Notes: generated from the letters alone by a model not told the origin. Shown: positions 9,109-17,403, counted from the first letter of the stretch. The stretch: 39,514 nucleotides of DNA from Shewanella sp. KT0246 (GCF_019654955.1 NZ_BPEV01000040.1:1-39514); one strand, 5' to 3'. Numbers and translations: made by a program.

Positions 9109-10494
9109 TTAATCTTCGCTAAGCTCTTGTTCATCATCTTGAACAATCGAGTTATCGTTTTCAGTAATCTTTACTGGTTTGGCTTTACGGCGCATTGGCG
9201 CATCACCAATATCAACACCAGTAATAAAGCGTTTATCACGCTTAGGTGCTGTTTTAGGCTTATTGCTTGTACTACGCTTTTTGTTCGATGTTTTGGCGTC
9301 GTTTGCTTTCGCATTTTTGTTGGCCGCTTTAGGCTTATCTTTCAGGCCATTGAACTTGCCTTGGAGACCTTCAATAGTCGAAAAGTCGAAATTCTTACGT
9401 AAGAATACTTGGATTTTCTTAAAACTGTCCCAGTCTTTAGGGCCAACTAATGAAATTGCATCTCCTTTGGCACCGGCACGGCCAGTACGGCCAATACGGT
9501 GTACGTATTCTTCAGCAAATTTTGGCATGTCAAAGTTAATCACTAATGACACGTTTAATAAATCGAGTCCACGAGATGCAACATCCGTTGTCACCAATAT
9601 TTTTTGCTGACCGCGGCTGAACTTATCCATAATCTGATTACGGGCAGATTGATTTAAGTCACCACTTAACGCTGCAGTTTCTAAGCCTTGTTCAGCGAGA
9701 AGTTTTGCTAACCTGTCCGTGTCCGCACGAGTTGCTGTGAAAATAATTACTTGCTTGTGCTGTTCAGTTTTAAGTATGTGCTGCAATAGTGCTTGTTTGT
9801 GATCTAAGTGATCAACTAAATATACACGCTGTGTAATATCTTTATGTTCGTTGTGTGATGCACCAATAGCCACGTGGCTTGGGGTTTTCAGTAATGTCGC
9901 AGCAATATCATTAACATGGTCATGATCGAGTGTGGCTGAGAACATCAAGGTTTGTCTGCGCTTGTGATCCGCTGCGTCATTAATGGCTTTTAGTTGTGGT
10001 GCAAACCCTAAATCAAGCATGCGATCTGCTTCATCTAGAATAAGCAGTTCTAGGCCATTAAGGTAAAGATGACGCTGCTGAAGATGATCGGCAATGCGCC
10101 CCGGTGTAGCCACAATGAAGTGAGGATCACGGGATAACGATTTTGCTTGATCGTTAAAGTTCTCACCACCTAAAATGCTCACCGCTTTATATTGAGTGTT
10201 TGCCACCAATAAACGAAGCTGGCCATAAACCTGCTGAGCAAGCTCTCGGGTTGGTAATAAAATAAGTACACGCGGATCTTTTTTAGATAAGGCCTTTGTT
10301 GATATTACGCGCTGCAGTGCTGGTAATAAAAATGCCAGGGTTTTACCTGAACCGGTTTTTGAAGATGCCATTAAATCTTTACCCGCTAGGGCAATCGGCA
10401 GGGCTTGCTGCTGAATTTCAGTTGGCTCAGAAATGCCCATATGCTTTAGACTTTCAAGTAAGCGTTTGTCTAAAGAAAAATCGGTAAATAACAA
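9109..10494 (-). CDS. DEAD-box ATP-dependent RNA helicase
   Basis: This 461-residue RNA helicase has a complete motif set: Q motif (GISEPTEIQQQALP), motif I (ASKTGSGKT), Ia (PTRELA), II (DEAD), III (SAT), then VTTDVASRGLD and HRIGRTGR. A basic, low-complexity C-terminal tail (about 400-461, Lys/Ala/Asn-rich) probably binds RNA. It belongs to the SrmB/RhlE/DbpA-like bacterial group that works in ribosome assembly or RNA decay; I cannot assign which. The frame extends to an ATG at 10554, but I choose TTG at 10494. AGGGGA lies 7 nt upstream, the protein then begins like its relatives (LFTDFSLDKRLLESL), and a promoter occupies the extension. Confidence 0.9.
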   Translation of the reverse strand: MLFTDFSLDKRLLESLKHMGISEPTEIQQQALPIALAGKDLMASSKTGSGKTLAFLLPALQRVISTKALSKKDPRVLILLPTRELAQQVYGQLRLLVANTQYKAVSILGGENFNDQAKSLSRDPHFIVATPGRIADHLQQRHLYLNGLELLILDEADRMLDLGFAPQLKAINDAADHKRRQTLMFSATLDHDHVNDIAATLLKTPSHVAIGASHNEHKDITQRVYLVDHLDHKQALLQHILKTEQHKQVIIFTATRADTDRLAKLLAEQGLETAALSGDLNQSARNQIMDKFSRGQQKILVTTDVASRGLDLLNVSLVINFDMPKFAEEYVHRIGRTGRAGAKGDAISLVGPKDWDSFKKIQVFLRKNFDFSTIEGLQGKFNGLKDKPKAANKNAKANDAKTSNKKRSTSNKPKTAPKRDKRFITGVDIGDAPMRRKAKPVKITENDNSIVQDDEQELSED

Positions 10495-10525
10495 AGGTAA
10501 ATCCCCTAAAAAATGATAGCCAGAT

Positions 10526-10554
10526 ATTATAACGTGTAAGCCTGAGATAGCCAA
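10526..10554 (-). promoter_or_regulatory. Sigma70-type promoter of the DEAD helicase
   Basis: On the minus strand TTGGCT (10549-10554) is followed after 17 bp by a consensus TATAAT (10526-10531). It lies about 32 bp before the TTG start and inside the longer open frame, which argues against the upstream ATG. Confidence 0.6.
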
Positions 10555-10629
10555 CAGCTTAAGCCTCAGTTATGCTGAGTTTTACCATTTTAATTTTGTC
10601 GTATTTTTCGTTAAAGGATGTATAAAAAC

Positions 10630-11601
10630 ATGTCGGATGTCCCCAAAGAAGCAACTAACACCAAACAATTACGAATAGGTGTTGCCTTAGGTAGTGGTGC
10701 GGCAAAAGGTTGGGCGCATATTGGTGTGTTAAAAGAACTTGCTGAAATGGGGGTTTATCCAGATAAAATTGCTGGATGTTCAGTGGGAGCATTAGTTGGC
10801 GCGGCTTACGCCAATGATCATCTCGATGAGTTAGAGAGCTGGGTACGCGGGTTTTCTAGCTGGGATGTTTTAGGTTTGATGGATTTAAGCTGGCGCAAGG
10901 GGGGCTTAATCAGTGGCGAGAAAGTGTTTGATGTCTTAGCAGGCCGAATTGGTGAACTTAAAATTGAACAATTGAACAAACCATTTTCTGCCGTTGCGAC
11001 AGATTTATACTCAGGGCAAGAAATTTGGTTTAAAGAAGGTGATTTACGTCATGCCGTTAGAGCATCTTGTTCAATGCCCGGGTTTTTACCGCCAGTGCAA
11101 CTCGAAGATCGCTGGTTGGTGGATGGCGCAGTAGTCAATCCAGTTCCAGTATCAATGTGCCGTGCAATGGATGTGGATGTGGTTATTGCGGTTGATTTGA
11201 ATGGTCACCGTCGCAATAGTATGCATATGTTGCCACAACAAATGAAAAGCCGTGCGCCGACAGCACTTGAAAAACAACAGCAAGAAGCAAAAGAATCTGA
11301 GTCAGCGTTTATGGATATTCTGGGTAAAGGTAAAGAGTACATTTCTGGTCTGACTGAAAAGTTTTCGATGTCGACTAAATCTCACCCCGGAATGATCGCA
11401 GTGATGTCTCAATCAATGGATATTTTAGAGCAGCGACATAAGCGTGCACGTTTGATGGGTGACCCACCTGATGTTTGTTTGGTGCCACAGCTTGCAGATA
11501 TTGGCACCATGGAATTTCATCGCGCTGCAGAAGCCATAGAAGCAGGTCGACAAGCAGTACGTCAAACCGCTCATTTAATCAACTCTTCGCTAGGCCGATA
11601 A
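10630..11601 (+). CDS. Patatin-like phospholipase, RssA/NTE family
   Basis: This patatin-fold acyl hydrolase of 323 residues has the three family signatures: oxyanion-hole loop LGSGAAKGWAHIG, nucleophile GCSVG with Ser51 (counting from 10630), and the catalytic Asp165 in DGA (WLVDGAVVNPVP). It resembles E. coli RssA, whose in vivo lipid substrate is unclear. No signal peptide is present, so it acts in the cytosol or at the inner face of the membrane. An ATG at 10618 overlaps the ribosome-binding site (AAGGA 10614-10618), so the second Met at 10630 is the more likely start, although the 11-nt spacing is long. It is transcribed divergently from the helicase. Confidence 0.88.
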   Translation: MSDVPKEATNTKQLRIGVALGSGAAKGWAHIGVLKELAEMGVYPDKIAGCSVGALVGAAYANDHLDELESWVRGFSSWDVLGLMDLSWRKGGLISGEKVFDVLAGRIGELKIEQLNKPFSAVATDLYSGQEIWFKEGDLRHAVRASCSMPGFLPPVQLEDRWLVDGAVVNPVPVSMCRAMDVDVVIAVDLNGHRRNSMHMLPQQMKSRAPTALEKQQQEAKESESAFMDILGKGKEYISGLTEKFSMSTKSHPGMIAVMSQSMDILEQRHKRARLMGDPPDVCLVPQLADIGTMEFHRAAEAIEAGRQAVRQTAHLINSSLGR

Positions 11602-11620
11602 CGGTTTTCATAATTCTGGT

Positions 11621-11667
11621 CAAGCTCTGTATTGCTATTTAGTGCAGAGCTTGGCAGTAATTTTTTT
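11621..11667 (+). terminator. Probable terminator after the patatin-like gene
   Basis: CAAGCTCTG (11621-11629) pairs perfectly with CAGAGCTTG (11645-11653). A seven-T run begins 7 nt after the stem, which makes it a weaker intrinsic terminator than others in this window. Confidence 0.55.
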
Positions 11668-11691
11668 CATTTTATATGCCTTCATTAAACT

Positions 11692-11705
11692 ATGATCCAG
11701 ATCAT
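11692..11705. promoter_or_regulatory. FNR-like (EtrA) site upstream of nrdD
   Basis: ATGATCCAGATCAT is a perfect palindrome matching TTGAT-N4-ATCAA at 8 of 10 positions. If FNR sits at -41.5, transcription would start near 11740 and the -10 would be CTTAAT (11728-11733), a plausible hexamer. Anaerobic activation fits nrdD. Confidence 0.65.
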
Positions 11706-11733
11706 GGATTTCTAGTCTTCATTATTGCTTAAT

Positions 11734-11749
11734 GCACCATATCTTGTGT
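11734..11749. promoter_or_regulatory. NrdR box 1 upstream of nrdD
   Basis: GCACCATATCTTGTGT matches the 16-bp NrdR palindrome (ACACTATATATAGTGT-like) at about 13 positions if A/T is allowed at the W positions. It overlaps the predicted transcription start. Confidence 0.65.
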
Positions 11750-11764
11750 TTGTTAGTTCTTTGC

Positions 11765-11780
11765 TGTGGATATATAGTGT
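11765..11780. promoter_or_regulatory. NrdR box 2 upstream of nrdD
   Basis: TGTGGATATATAGTGT has a perfect right half (ATATAGTGT) and a poor left half. Its centre is exactly 31 bp from box 1 (15 bp between boxes), the spacing expected for paired NrdR boxes. It overlaps the left arm of a perfect inverted repeat GGATATA-7 nt-TATATCC (11768-11788). Confidence 0.6.
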
Positions 11781-11811
11781 TTATATCCTGTGCATAAATG
11801 GAGTAAAAGTA

Positions 11812-13932
11812 ATGCCTGTAGTAATAAAAAGGGACGGTTGTCGGACTGTATTTGATGAGTCTAGAATAAGGGATGCCATTGTTGCTGCAATGGCGACGGC
11901 TACAGGTCATGCCGATGTAGATTACGCAGCTACTGTAGCTTGTGTGATTAAAGAGCAGCTATCACACAAACAAGAAGTAGAGATTCATCATCTTCAAGAT
12001 TTGGTTGAAAACTTACTAATGGAAGGGCCTCATAAAGAAGTGGCTCGCCATTATATCGAGTATCGCCATGACCGCGATATTTGTCGTGAAGCAAAAAGTA
12101 AACTTAACTGTGAAATTCGTGGTCTAGTTGAACAAAGCGACAGCTCTATTCTTAATGAAAATGCCAATAAAGACGCAAAAGTTATTCCTACTCAGCGTGA
12201 TTTATTAGCGGGTATTGTGGCTAAGCATTACGCTAAATCGCACTTATTACCTAAAGACATTGTTGCAGCTCATGAGTCAGGTCAACTGCATTATCATGAC
12301 CTTGATTATGCACCTTTCTTCCCAATGTTTAACTGCATGCTAATTGATTTAGCGGGCATGATGACCCATGGATTTAAAATGGGTAACGCAGAAATTGATA
12401 CGCCAAAATCAATTTCAACAGCGACAGCAGTTACTGCACAAATTATCGCGCAGGTTGCTAGCCACATATACGGCGGTACTACCATTAACCGTATCGATGA
12501 AGTGTTAGCGGAATTTGTACAAAAGAGTTACCAAAAGCAATTAGTGATTGGTAAAGAGTGGGGCGTTAGCGACGTTGAAGCCTTTGCTATGGCGCAGACA
12601 GAAAAAGAATGTCATGACGCATTCCAGTCTTTAGAGTATGAAGTGAACACACTGCATACAGCAAATGGCCAAACACCATTTGTGACCTTCGGTTTTGGTT
12701 TGGGCACCAGCTGGGAATCTCGATTAATTCAAAAGTCGATACTAACAGTACGTATGGCAGGCCTTGGTAAAAACCGTAAAACCGCGGTGTTCCCAAAACT
12801 TGTATTTGCTATTCGTGATGGGGTAAATCATAAAGCTTCTGATAGCAATTATGATGTTAAAAAGCTGGCATTAGAGTGTGCCACTATGCGCATGTATCCA
12901 GATATTCTTAACTATGAACAAGTTGAACGTGTCACTGGTTCATTTAAAACCCCAATGGGTTGCCGTTCTTTCTTAGGTACTTACGAAGAAAATGGCGAGC
13001 TTGTTCACGAAGGTCGTAACAACTTAGGTGTGGTTAGCCTTAACTTGCCAAGAATTGCGATTGAAGCAAAAGGCGACGAAAAAGCATTCTTCGCATTACT
13101 TGATGAAAGAATGACATTGGCTCGTAAAGCTTTAGATACTCGTATTGCTCGTCTTGTCGGCGTTAAAGCCCGAGTAGCACCAATTCTGTATATGGAAGGC
13201 GCATGTGGTGTTCGCTTAAAAGCTGATGATGATATTTCTGAAATTTTCAAAAATGGTCGCGCGTCGATTTCATTAGGCTATATCGGTCTGCATGAAACCA
13301 TCAATGCGTTATACGGTACAGAAGAGCATGTATTCGATAGTGAGTTACTTCGTACCAAAGCCATTGAAATTATCAATGTGATGAAGCGTGCAACAGAGTC
13401 TTGGAAAGCAGAAACTGGTTATGGCTTTAGCTTATACAGCACCCCAAGTGAGAACTTGTGTAGCCGTTTCTGTCAGTTAGATGCAAAACAGTTTGGCGTA
13501 GTTGAAGGTGTGACTGATAAAGGTTACTACACCAATAGCTTCCACTTAGATGTTGAAAAGAAAGTTAATCCATACGACAAAATTGATTTTGAATTACCGT
13601 ATCCAGAAATCACAAACGGTGGTTTCATTTGTTATGGTGAGTTTCCTAATATGCAACACAACATTGAAGCATTAGAAAACGTATGGGATTACAGTTATAG
13701 CCGAGTGCCTTATTACGGCACCAACACGCCAATTGATGAGTGTTATGACTGTGGCTTTGTAGGCGAATTTAACTGTACTAGTAAAGGTTTTGTTTGCCCT
13801 AAATGTGGTAACCATGAACCAAGCAGAGTATCGGTAACACGCCGTGTATGTGGTTATTTAGGTAGCCCAGATGCGCGTCCGTTTAACCACGGTAAGCAAG
13901 AAGAAGTGAAGCGCCGCGTTAAGCATATCTAG
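11812..13932 (+). CDS. nrdD: Anaerobic (class III) ribonucleoside-triphosphate reductase
   Basis: This is the oxygen-sensitive glycyl-radical enzyme that reduces ribonucleoside triphosphates to deoxyribonucleotides during anaerobic growth. The N-terminal ATP-cone allosteric domain (about residues 1-90, MPVVIKRDGCR onward) precedes the catalytic barrel. Near the C-terminus two CxxC pairs (CYDCGF and CPKCGN) form the zinc site. The radical Gly681 lies in RRVCGYLG, the same number I recall for E. coli. The start is ATG 11812 with GGAG 8 nt upstream. The frame extends to 11725 but would run through the NrdR boxes. The product is 706 residues. FNR and NrdR sites precede it and its activase nrdG follows. 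Confidence 0.97.
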   Translation: MPVVIKRDGCRTVFDESRIRDAIVAAMATATGHADVDYAATVACVIKEQLSHKQEVEIHHLQDLVENLLMEGPHKEVARHYIEYRHDRDICREAKSKLNCEIRGLVEQSDSSILNENANKDAKVIPTQRDLLAGIVAKHYAKSHLLPKDIVAAHESGQLHYHDLDYAPFFPMFNCMLIDLAGMMTHGFKMGNAEIDTPKSISTATAVTAQIIAQVASHIYGGTTINRIDEVLAEFVQKSYQKQLVIGKEWGVSDVEAFAMAQTEKECHDAFQSLEYEVNTLHTANGQTPFVTFGFGLGTSWESRLIQKSILTVRMAGLGKNRKTAVFPKLVFAIRDGVNHKASDSNYDVKKLALECATMRMYPDILNYEQVERVTGSFKTPMGCRSFLGTYEENGELVHEGRNNLGVVSLNLPRIAIEAKGDEKAFFALLDERMTLARKALDTRIARLVGVKARVAPILYMEGACGVRLKADDDISEIFKNGRASISLGYIGLHETINALYGTEEHVFDSELLRTKAIEIINVMKRATESWKAETGYGFSLYSTPSENLCSRFCQLDAKQFGVVEGVTDKGYYTNSFHLDVEKKVNPYDKIDFELPYPEITNGGFICYGEFPNMQHNIEALENVWDYSYSRVPYYGTNTPIDECYDCGFVGEFNCTSKGFVCPKCGNHEPSRVSVTRRVCGYLGSPDARPFNHGKQEEVKRRVKHI

Positions 13933-13958
13933 TTGTGTCATTGAGTTAAGGTAGAATC

Positions 13959-13990
13959 AAATAAGGCGCTGAATAGCGCCTTATTTATTT
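13959..13990 (+). terminator. Terminator-like hairpin between nrdD and nrdG
   Basis: A perfect 12-bp stem with a GAAT tetraloop (AAATAAGGCGCT 13959-13970, AGCGCCTTATTT 13975-13986) is followed by ATTTG. The U-tract is interrupted (TTATTTATTT), so partial termination or 3'-end protection of nrdD mRNA is more likely than a full stop. Confidence 0.7.
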
Positions 13991-14004
13991 GAAAGGTAAG
14001 TGTT

Positions 14005-14487
14005 ATGAATTTTCATCAGTATTATCCTGTCGATGTGATTAACGGCCCCGGTACGCGCTGTACTTTGTTTGTATCAGGTTGCGAACATCAATGTCGCGGT
14101 TGTTATAACCAGTCGACTTGGGATCCTCGCTCAGGTCATGAAGTGGATAAGCAAATGGAAGATCAAATCATTGCTGATTTAAATGATACTCGAATCAAAC
14201 GCCGTGGATTATCTTTGTCAGGCGGCGATCCGTTATTTCCAGCCAATCTCACCGCTATATTATCTTTAGTAAAACGTGTAAAAGCGGAATGCCCTGATAA
14301 AGACATTTGGCTGTGGAGTGGTTATAAACTTGATGAAATGTCGCTGAAACAACAGCAAGTGTTATCGTATGTGGATGTATTAGTTGATGGCAAGTTTGAA
14401 CAAGACTTAGCCGACCCAAGCCTAAAATGGCGTGGCAGTTCAAATCAAGTTATTCATGACATAAGTGAGTTAATTACTGTTGGTTAA
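14005..14487 (+). CDS. nrdG: Anaerobic ribonucleotide reductase activating protein (radical SAM)
   Basis: This radical-SAM activase installs the glycyl radical on NrdD. It carries the 4Fe-4S motif CEHQCRGCYN (Cys26, Cys30, Cys33) and the SAM-binding SGGDPLF motif. The length, 160 residues, is close to the 154 of E. coli NrdG. AAAGG lies about 9 nt before the ATG. It sits 72 bp after nrdD with a strong hairpin between, so its expression is probably lower than that of nrdD. A weak hairpin (GAGCTT-tttg-AAGCTC, 14537-14552) follows the gene. Confidence 0.96.
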   Translation: MNFHQYYPVDVINGPGTRCTLFVSGCEHQCRGCYNQSTWDPRSGHEVDKQMEDQIIADLNDTRIKRRGLSLSGGDPLFPANLTAILSLVKRVKAECPDKDIWLWSGYKLDEMSLKQQQVLSYVDVLVDGKFEQDLADPSLKWRGSSNQVIHDISELITVG

Positions 14488-14872
14488 CTGTTGCTGTTAG
14501 TAAACTTTTAGTTGTAGCTTGCTGATTGTCATGAAAGAGCTTTTTGAAGCTCACTTTTGATGGATTTGTTTTACAACTATTAATAACTGGGACATGAACA
14601 ATCAGAGCTTGTTTTCATCGATAATGACGTTATTACAGTATCGAGTTTAACTTAAACGTTATAAAAAACTATAGTAATCAAAGTCCAATTTATACCCATT
14701 AGACGATGAAGTACCCATACCAGTGATGAAATAGTAAATTTATGCGTTGTAACGGGCTTTGAAGTTAGCTAATTCAACCTCTTTAGGTATATAATTTGCG
14801 TTCGAAAAAGTGTTGTTCGATATCAAAACAACTCATTGCTATCGATAACATGAAAGAATTTAAGGTAAAGAA
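14488..14872. other. Intergenic region between nrdG and yibL
   Basis: No gene is seen. It holds a weak stem at 14537-14552 with a short T-run, a TCGATA/TATCGA inverted repeat (14618-14644), and a consensus -10 TATAAT (14790-14795) about 80 bp before yibL. Downstream of that, GTTGTT and AACAAC could form a small leader hairpin. No -35 better than three of six was found. Confidence 0.45.
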
Positions 14873-15229
14873 ATGAATTTAAAACAAGAACTGCAAGCAT
14901 TAAACGATAAAGCAGAGAAGTTTCGTCGTAAACTTGCTGCCGCTGAAGCTCGTGAAGATAAAGCGATTATCATGCAGTTTAAGAAAGAAATTGCCACAGT
15001 CACTAAGCGAATTGCTAGTTTGAAAAACCAGCAATCACGTCAACTGAACAAACAAGGTCAAGAAGTTAAAGGCTTAAAGTTCAATCGTGCGCTGACTAAA
15101 GCTGAACAAGCTGATATGGGCAAACTTAAAAAGTCAGTTAAAGGACTTGTAGTTGTTCATCCAATGACAGCTATGGGCCGTGAAATGAATATCACTGTTG
15201 TCACCGGTTTTGCTCCTGCAAAATTCTAG
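14873..15229 (+). CDS. yibL: YibL family ribosome-associated protein
   Basis: This small basic protein of 118 residues matches E. coli YibL (DUF2810), which co-purifies with ribosomes; its exact role is unknown. The C-terminal half is nearly the E. coli signature: RALTKAEQADMGKLKKSV, then GLVVVHPMTAMGREM and TGF...F at the end. The N-terminal 60 residues are a Lys/Glu-rich helix likely to form a coiled coil. AAGG is present about 7 nt before the start. It appears to be a single-gene unit with its own TATAAT. Confidence 0.92.
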   Translation: MNLKQELQALNDKAEKFRRKLAAAEAREDKAIIMQFKKEIATVTKRIASLKNQQSRQLNKQGQEVKGLKFNRALTKAEQADMGKLKKSVKGLVVVHPMTAMGREMNITVVTGFAPAKF

Positions 15230-15314
15230 TCCAATATACGAAATAGTCATGACATATATGTCAGTTCAAGGATGAATAGTCTCAAGGATTGAGCGTTGTC
15301 TTAAAGGTTTATCC

Positions 15315-15929
15315 ATGTCGATTAAATATATCGCCACTTCTAAGTTACCTACGCCTTGGGGCGTATTTGCAATGCATGGTTTCGAAGATACAGAAACCGG
15401 CAAAGAGCATGTGGCGTTAACTTATGGTGAGCTCAATGCCACCGAGCCGATGTTAGGCCGTATTCATTCAGAATGCCTAACTGGCGATGCTTTATTTAGT
15501 TTACGTTGCGATTGCGGTTTTCAGCTGCAAACTGCAATGCAAAACATTGCTGAGCAAGGTCAAGGTTTTATTCTTTACTTGCGCCAAGAAGGGCGTGGCA
15601 TTGGTTTATTAAATAAAATCCGTGCCTATGAATTACAAGATCAAGGTGCTAATACCGTAGAAGCAAATGAGCGTTTGGGCTTTGAAGCTGATATGCGTAA
15701 GTACGATATGATTGAGCCTATGCTTAAGCAAATTGGTGTGAGTAAAGTTAAACTCATGACTAATAATCCACGTAAAGTAAAAGCGATGCAATCTGTAGGT
15801 ATTGAAGTTGCTGAAAGAGTGCCTTTGCAAGTGGGTAAAAATCGCTACAATGAAGATTATTTAAAAACGAAATCAACAGAACTAGGTCATTTAATGACTG
15901 AGCATCATTTTGTCGATAACGAAAAATAA
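15315..15929 (+). CDS. ribA: GTP cyclohydrolase II
   Basis: This enzyme catalyses the first committed step of riboflavin synthesis, opening GTP to the diamino-pyrimidine with release of formate and pyrophosphate. Zinc-binding Cys54, Cys65 and Cys67 lie in SECLTGDALFSLRCDCGFQL. The GTP/catalytic motif RQEGRGIGLLNKIRAYELQD follows, and LMTNNPRK completes the fold. It is 204 residues long, against 196 in E. coli, and is the stand-alone form without a RibB domain. No FMN riboswitch is seen in the 85-bp leader. Confidence 0.96.
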   Translation: MSIKYIATSKLPTPWGVFAMHGFEDTETGKEHVALTYGELNATEPMLGRIHSECLTGDALFSLRCDCGFQLQTAMQNIAEQGQGFILYLRQEGRGIGLLNKIRAYELQDQGANTVEANERLGFEADMRKYDMIEPMLKQIGVSKVKLMTNNPRKVKAMQSVGIEVAERVPLQVGKNRYNEDYLKTKSTELGHLMTEHHFVDNEK

Positions 15930-15993
15930 CCTTGATTCATTTTGAATACATTAACTTGTAATTAAAACAGCTTATTAAAATGGGTTACCGCAA

Positions 15994-16845
15994 TTGAAAG
16001 CGTTTAGCTTTATCAATTCTAAGAGCGTTGCAATGTTATTTGCAGCGCTTTTTATTAGTTTTTTTATGATGCCTAGCAGTCATGCTGATGAGGCAAATAA
16101 TCCCGATCTATCTCACTACGCTTTTGCCAATTACATTGGTAGTGGTATTTACCGCGCTTCTGGACAAAATGCTGCCGTAGTGAATATTCCGTTTGCGTTT
16201 GATATTGAAGAGTCTGAAGATCATATTTTGACATTAAGATTACCTATCTCATTAGGTTTTTTTAATTACTCTTTCAGTGACTTACCCGAAGGTGAATTGC
16301 CTGACAATGTTGGCACAATGACCATCACGCCAGGAATTGAATACAAATGGCTTTATGATGAGCAGCTGACATTGGAAAGCTATTTAGATTTAGGCTATGG
16401 GCACAACTTTTCCAATTCAAGCAATGTGGGTATTTTCTCAACAGGTGTGTCAGCCTTATATGAGTTGGAGCAAGCTAAATATACTCCGGTATGGGTGAAT
16501 CGAGTTTATTATGCGGGCTATAAAAGTAGTATTAATGACAGTTCTGAGAGTTATTCAGTATTGCAGTCGGGAATAGACTTCGGCATTGGCCAGCATTGGG
16601 ATTGGGGGGATTATACTATTGAACCTAGACTATTCGTTGCTGGGCGCTGGTATTTTAATAAGCTTAAGTTTATTACGCCGTTAGAAGATGACATTCACAC
16701 ATCAAGCACTTATGAAGTAGGTGCGACCTTGGCGTTATCAAAACCACTTGGCTGGGGTTGGTTTAGCACCGACCGATTTGGTATCAGTTATCAAACTGAT
16801 GGTGAGTTACAGGTGTGGCGTTTAATCTTTGAATTCCCGATGTAG
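15994..16845 (+). CDS. Putative outer-membrane beta-barrel protein, function unknown
   Basis: I do not recognise a named family. The 283-residue product begins with a signal peptide (about residues 1-31, hydrophobic core MLFAALFISFFMM, cleavage after SHA). The mature part is a series of alternating aromatic/hydrophobic strands (for example YAFANYIGSGIYRASG, SYLDLGYGHNF, SVLQSGIDFGIG, YTIEPRLFVAGRWYF). It ends in WRLIFEFPM, an aromatic C-terminal strand like those recognised by BamA. This fits a small outer-membrane barrel. The start used is TTG 15994, which gives a Lys-containing N-region. The only in-frame ATG, at 16033, would leave an unusually short signal peptide without a basic N-region. 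Confidence 0.75.
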   Translation: MKAFSFINSKSVAMLFAALFISFFMMPSSHADEANNPDLSHYAFANYIGSGIYRASGQNAAVVNIPFAFDIEESEDHILTLRLPISLGFFNYSFSDLPEGELPDNVGTMTITPGIEYKWLYDEQLTLESYLDLGYGHNFSNSSNVGIFSTGVSALYELEQAKYTPVWVNRVYYAGYKSSINDSSESYSVLQSGIDFGIGQHWDWGDYTIEPRLFVAGRWYFNKLKFITPLEDDIHTSSTYEVGATLALSKPLGWGWFSTDRFGISYQTDGELQVWRLIFEFPM

Positions 16846-16872
16846 GCAAGTTTAGCTTTAAGATTACTCAAT

Positions 16873-16903
16873 AAAAAAGGCATGAATTTCATGCCTTTTT
16901 TAT
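16873..16903. terminator. Bidirectional terminator between barrel protein and VF530 gene
   Basis: AAAAAAGGCATGA is complementary to TCATGCCTTTTTT, with a three-base loop. A and T runs on both sides make it work for both convergent genes. Confidence 0.9.
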
Positions 16904-16942
16904 GCTTATTAATACTGTGAGTCAGCTAAAACGATAAAGTGA

Positions 16943-17275
16943 CTACTTGCCCCAAATGTTGGCATTAACACCTTCAGTACTTTTATCAGTATGAATAGAC
17001 TTTGAGTCTTTTGCTGCAGGAGCGTCCTTTCTGTCCACATAAGGCTTTGGTGCAGGCAAAGGAAGTTTATTCATTTTAAGCCATAAGTATTCGACCTTGT
17101 CTCTAGCCCATTCGGTTTTACGTAAAAATTTTAAACTTGATTTAACACTTGGATTGTCGTTAAAGCAGCGAATGTTAATACGGCTTCCTAATTCTTCCCA
17201 GCCGTAATTATCGACTAAATCATTAACGATGGTTTCAAGTTTTATACCGTGCAGTGGGTTGTTTGCTTGTGTCAT
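16943..17275 (-). CDS. VF530 family (DUF2132) DNA-binding protein
   Basis: This 110-residue protein has an N-terminal ~70 residues that match the VF530/DUF2132 family known from Vibrio: NNPLHGIKLETIV, then YGWEELGSRINIRCF, NPSVKSSLKFLRKTEWAR and KVEYLWL. Family members adopt a small helical fold reported to bind DNA; their physiological role is not established. The C-terminal 40 residues are a Pro/Lys/Asp-rich tail without recognisable motif. It is a single gene on the minus strand, sharing the terminator with the barrel protein gene. Confidence 0.85.
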   Translation of the reverse strand: MTQANNPLHGIKLETIVNDLVDNYGWEELGSRINIRCFNDNPSVKSSLKFLRKTEWARDKVEYLWLKMNKLPLPAPKPYVDRKDAPAAKDSKSIHTDKSTEGVNANIWGK

Positions 17276-17372
17276 TACTCAGGCTTAATAAACTAATTTG
17301 TGGTCATTATAACAAATGACAAAAAAAATACTTAAAACCAATGAGTACAATCGCAGGTTAATTGATAACAAT

Positions 17373-17403
17373 GAAAAGGCCGATAACAAAGTTACCGGCC
17401 TTT
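17373..17403 (-). terminator. Terminator after the CstA-family transporter
   Basis: AAAGGCCG and CGGCCTTT arms plus TAAC/GTTA form a 12-bp stem with one mismatch and an AAA loop. On the minus strand it ends in TTTTCATT, 41 bp after the transporter stop. Confidence 0.8.

Noticed and set aside
9103..9610. Plus-strand open frames opposite the DEAD helicase C-terminus
   Set aside because: They are shadows of the basic helicase tail and core with no ribosome-binding site or recognisable domain.
11725..11811. N-terminal extension of nrdD from a TTG codon
   Set aside because: It would encode both NrdR boxes and the predicted transcription start. ATG 11812 has a good ribosome-binding site and gives the family N-terminus.
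15230..15314. FMN riboswitch before ribA
   Set aside because: The 85-bp leader is too short and shows none of the conserved FMN-aptamer blocks.
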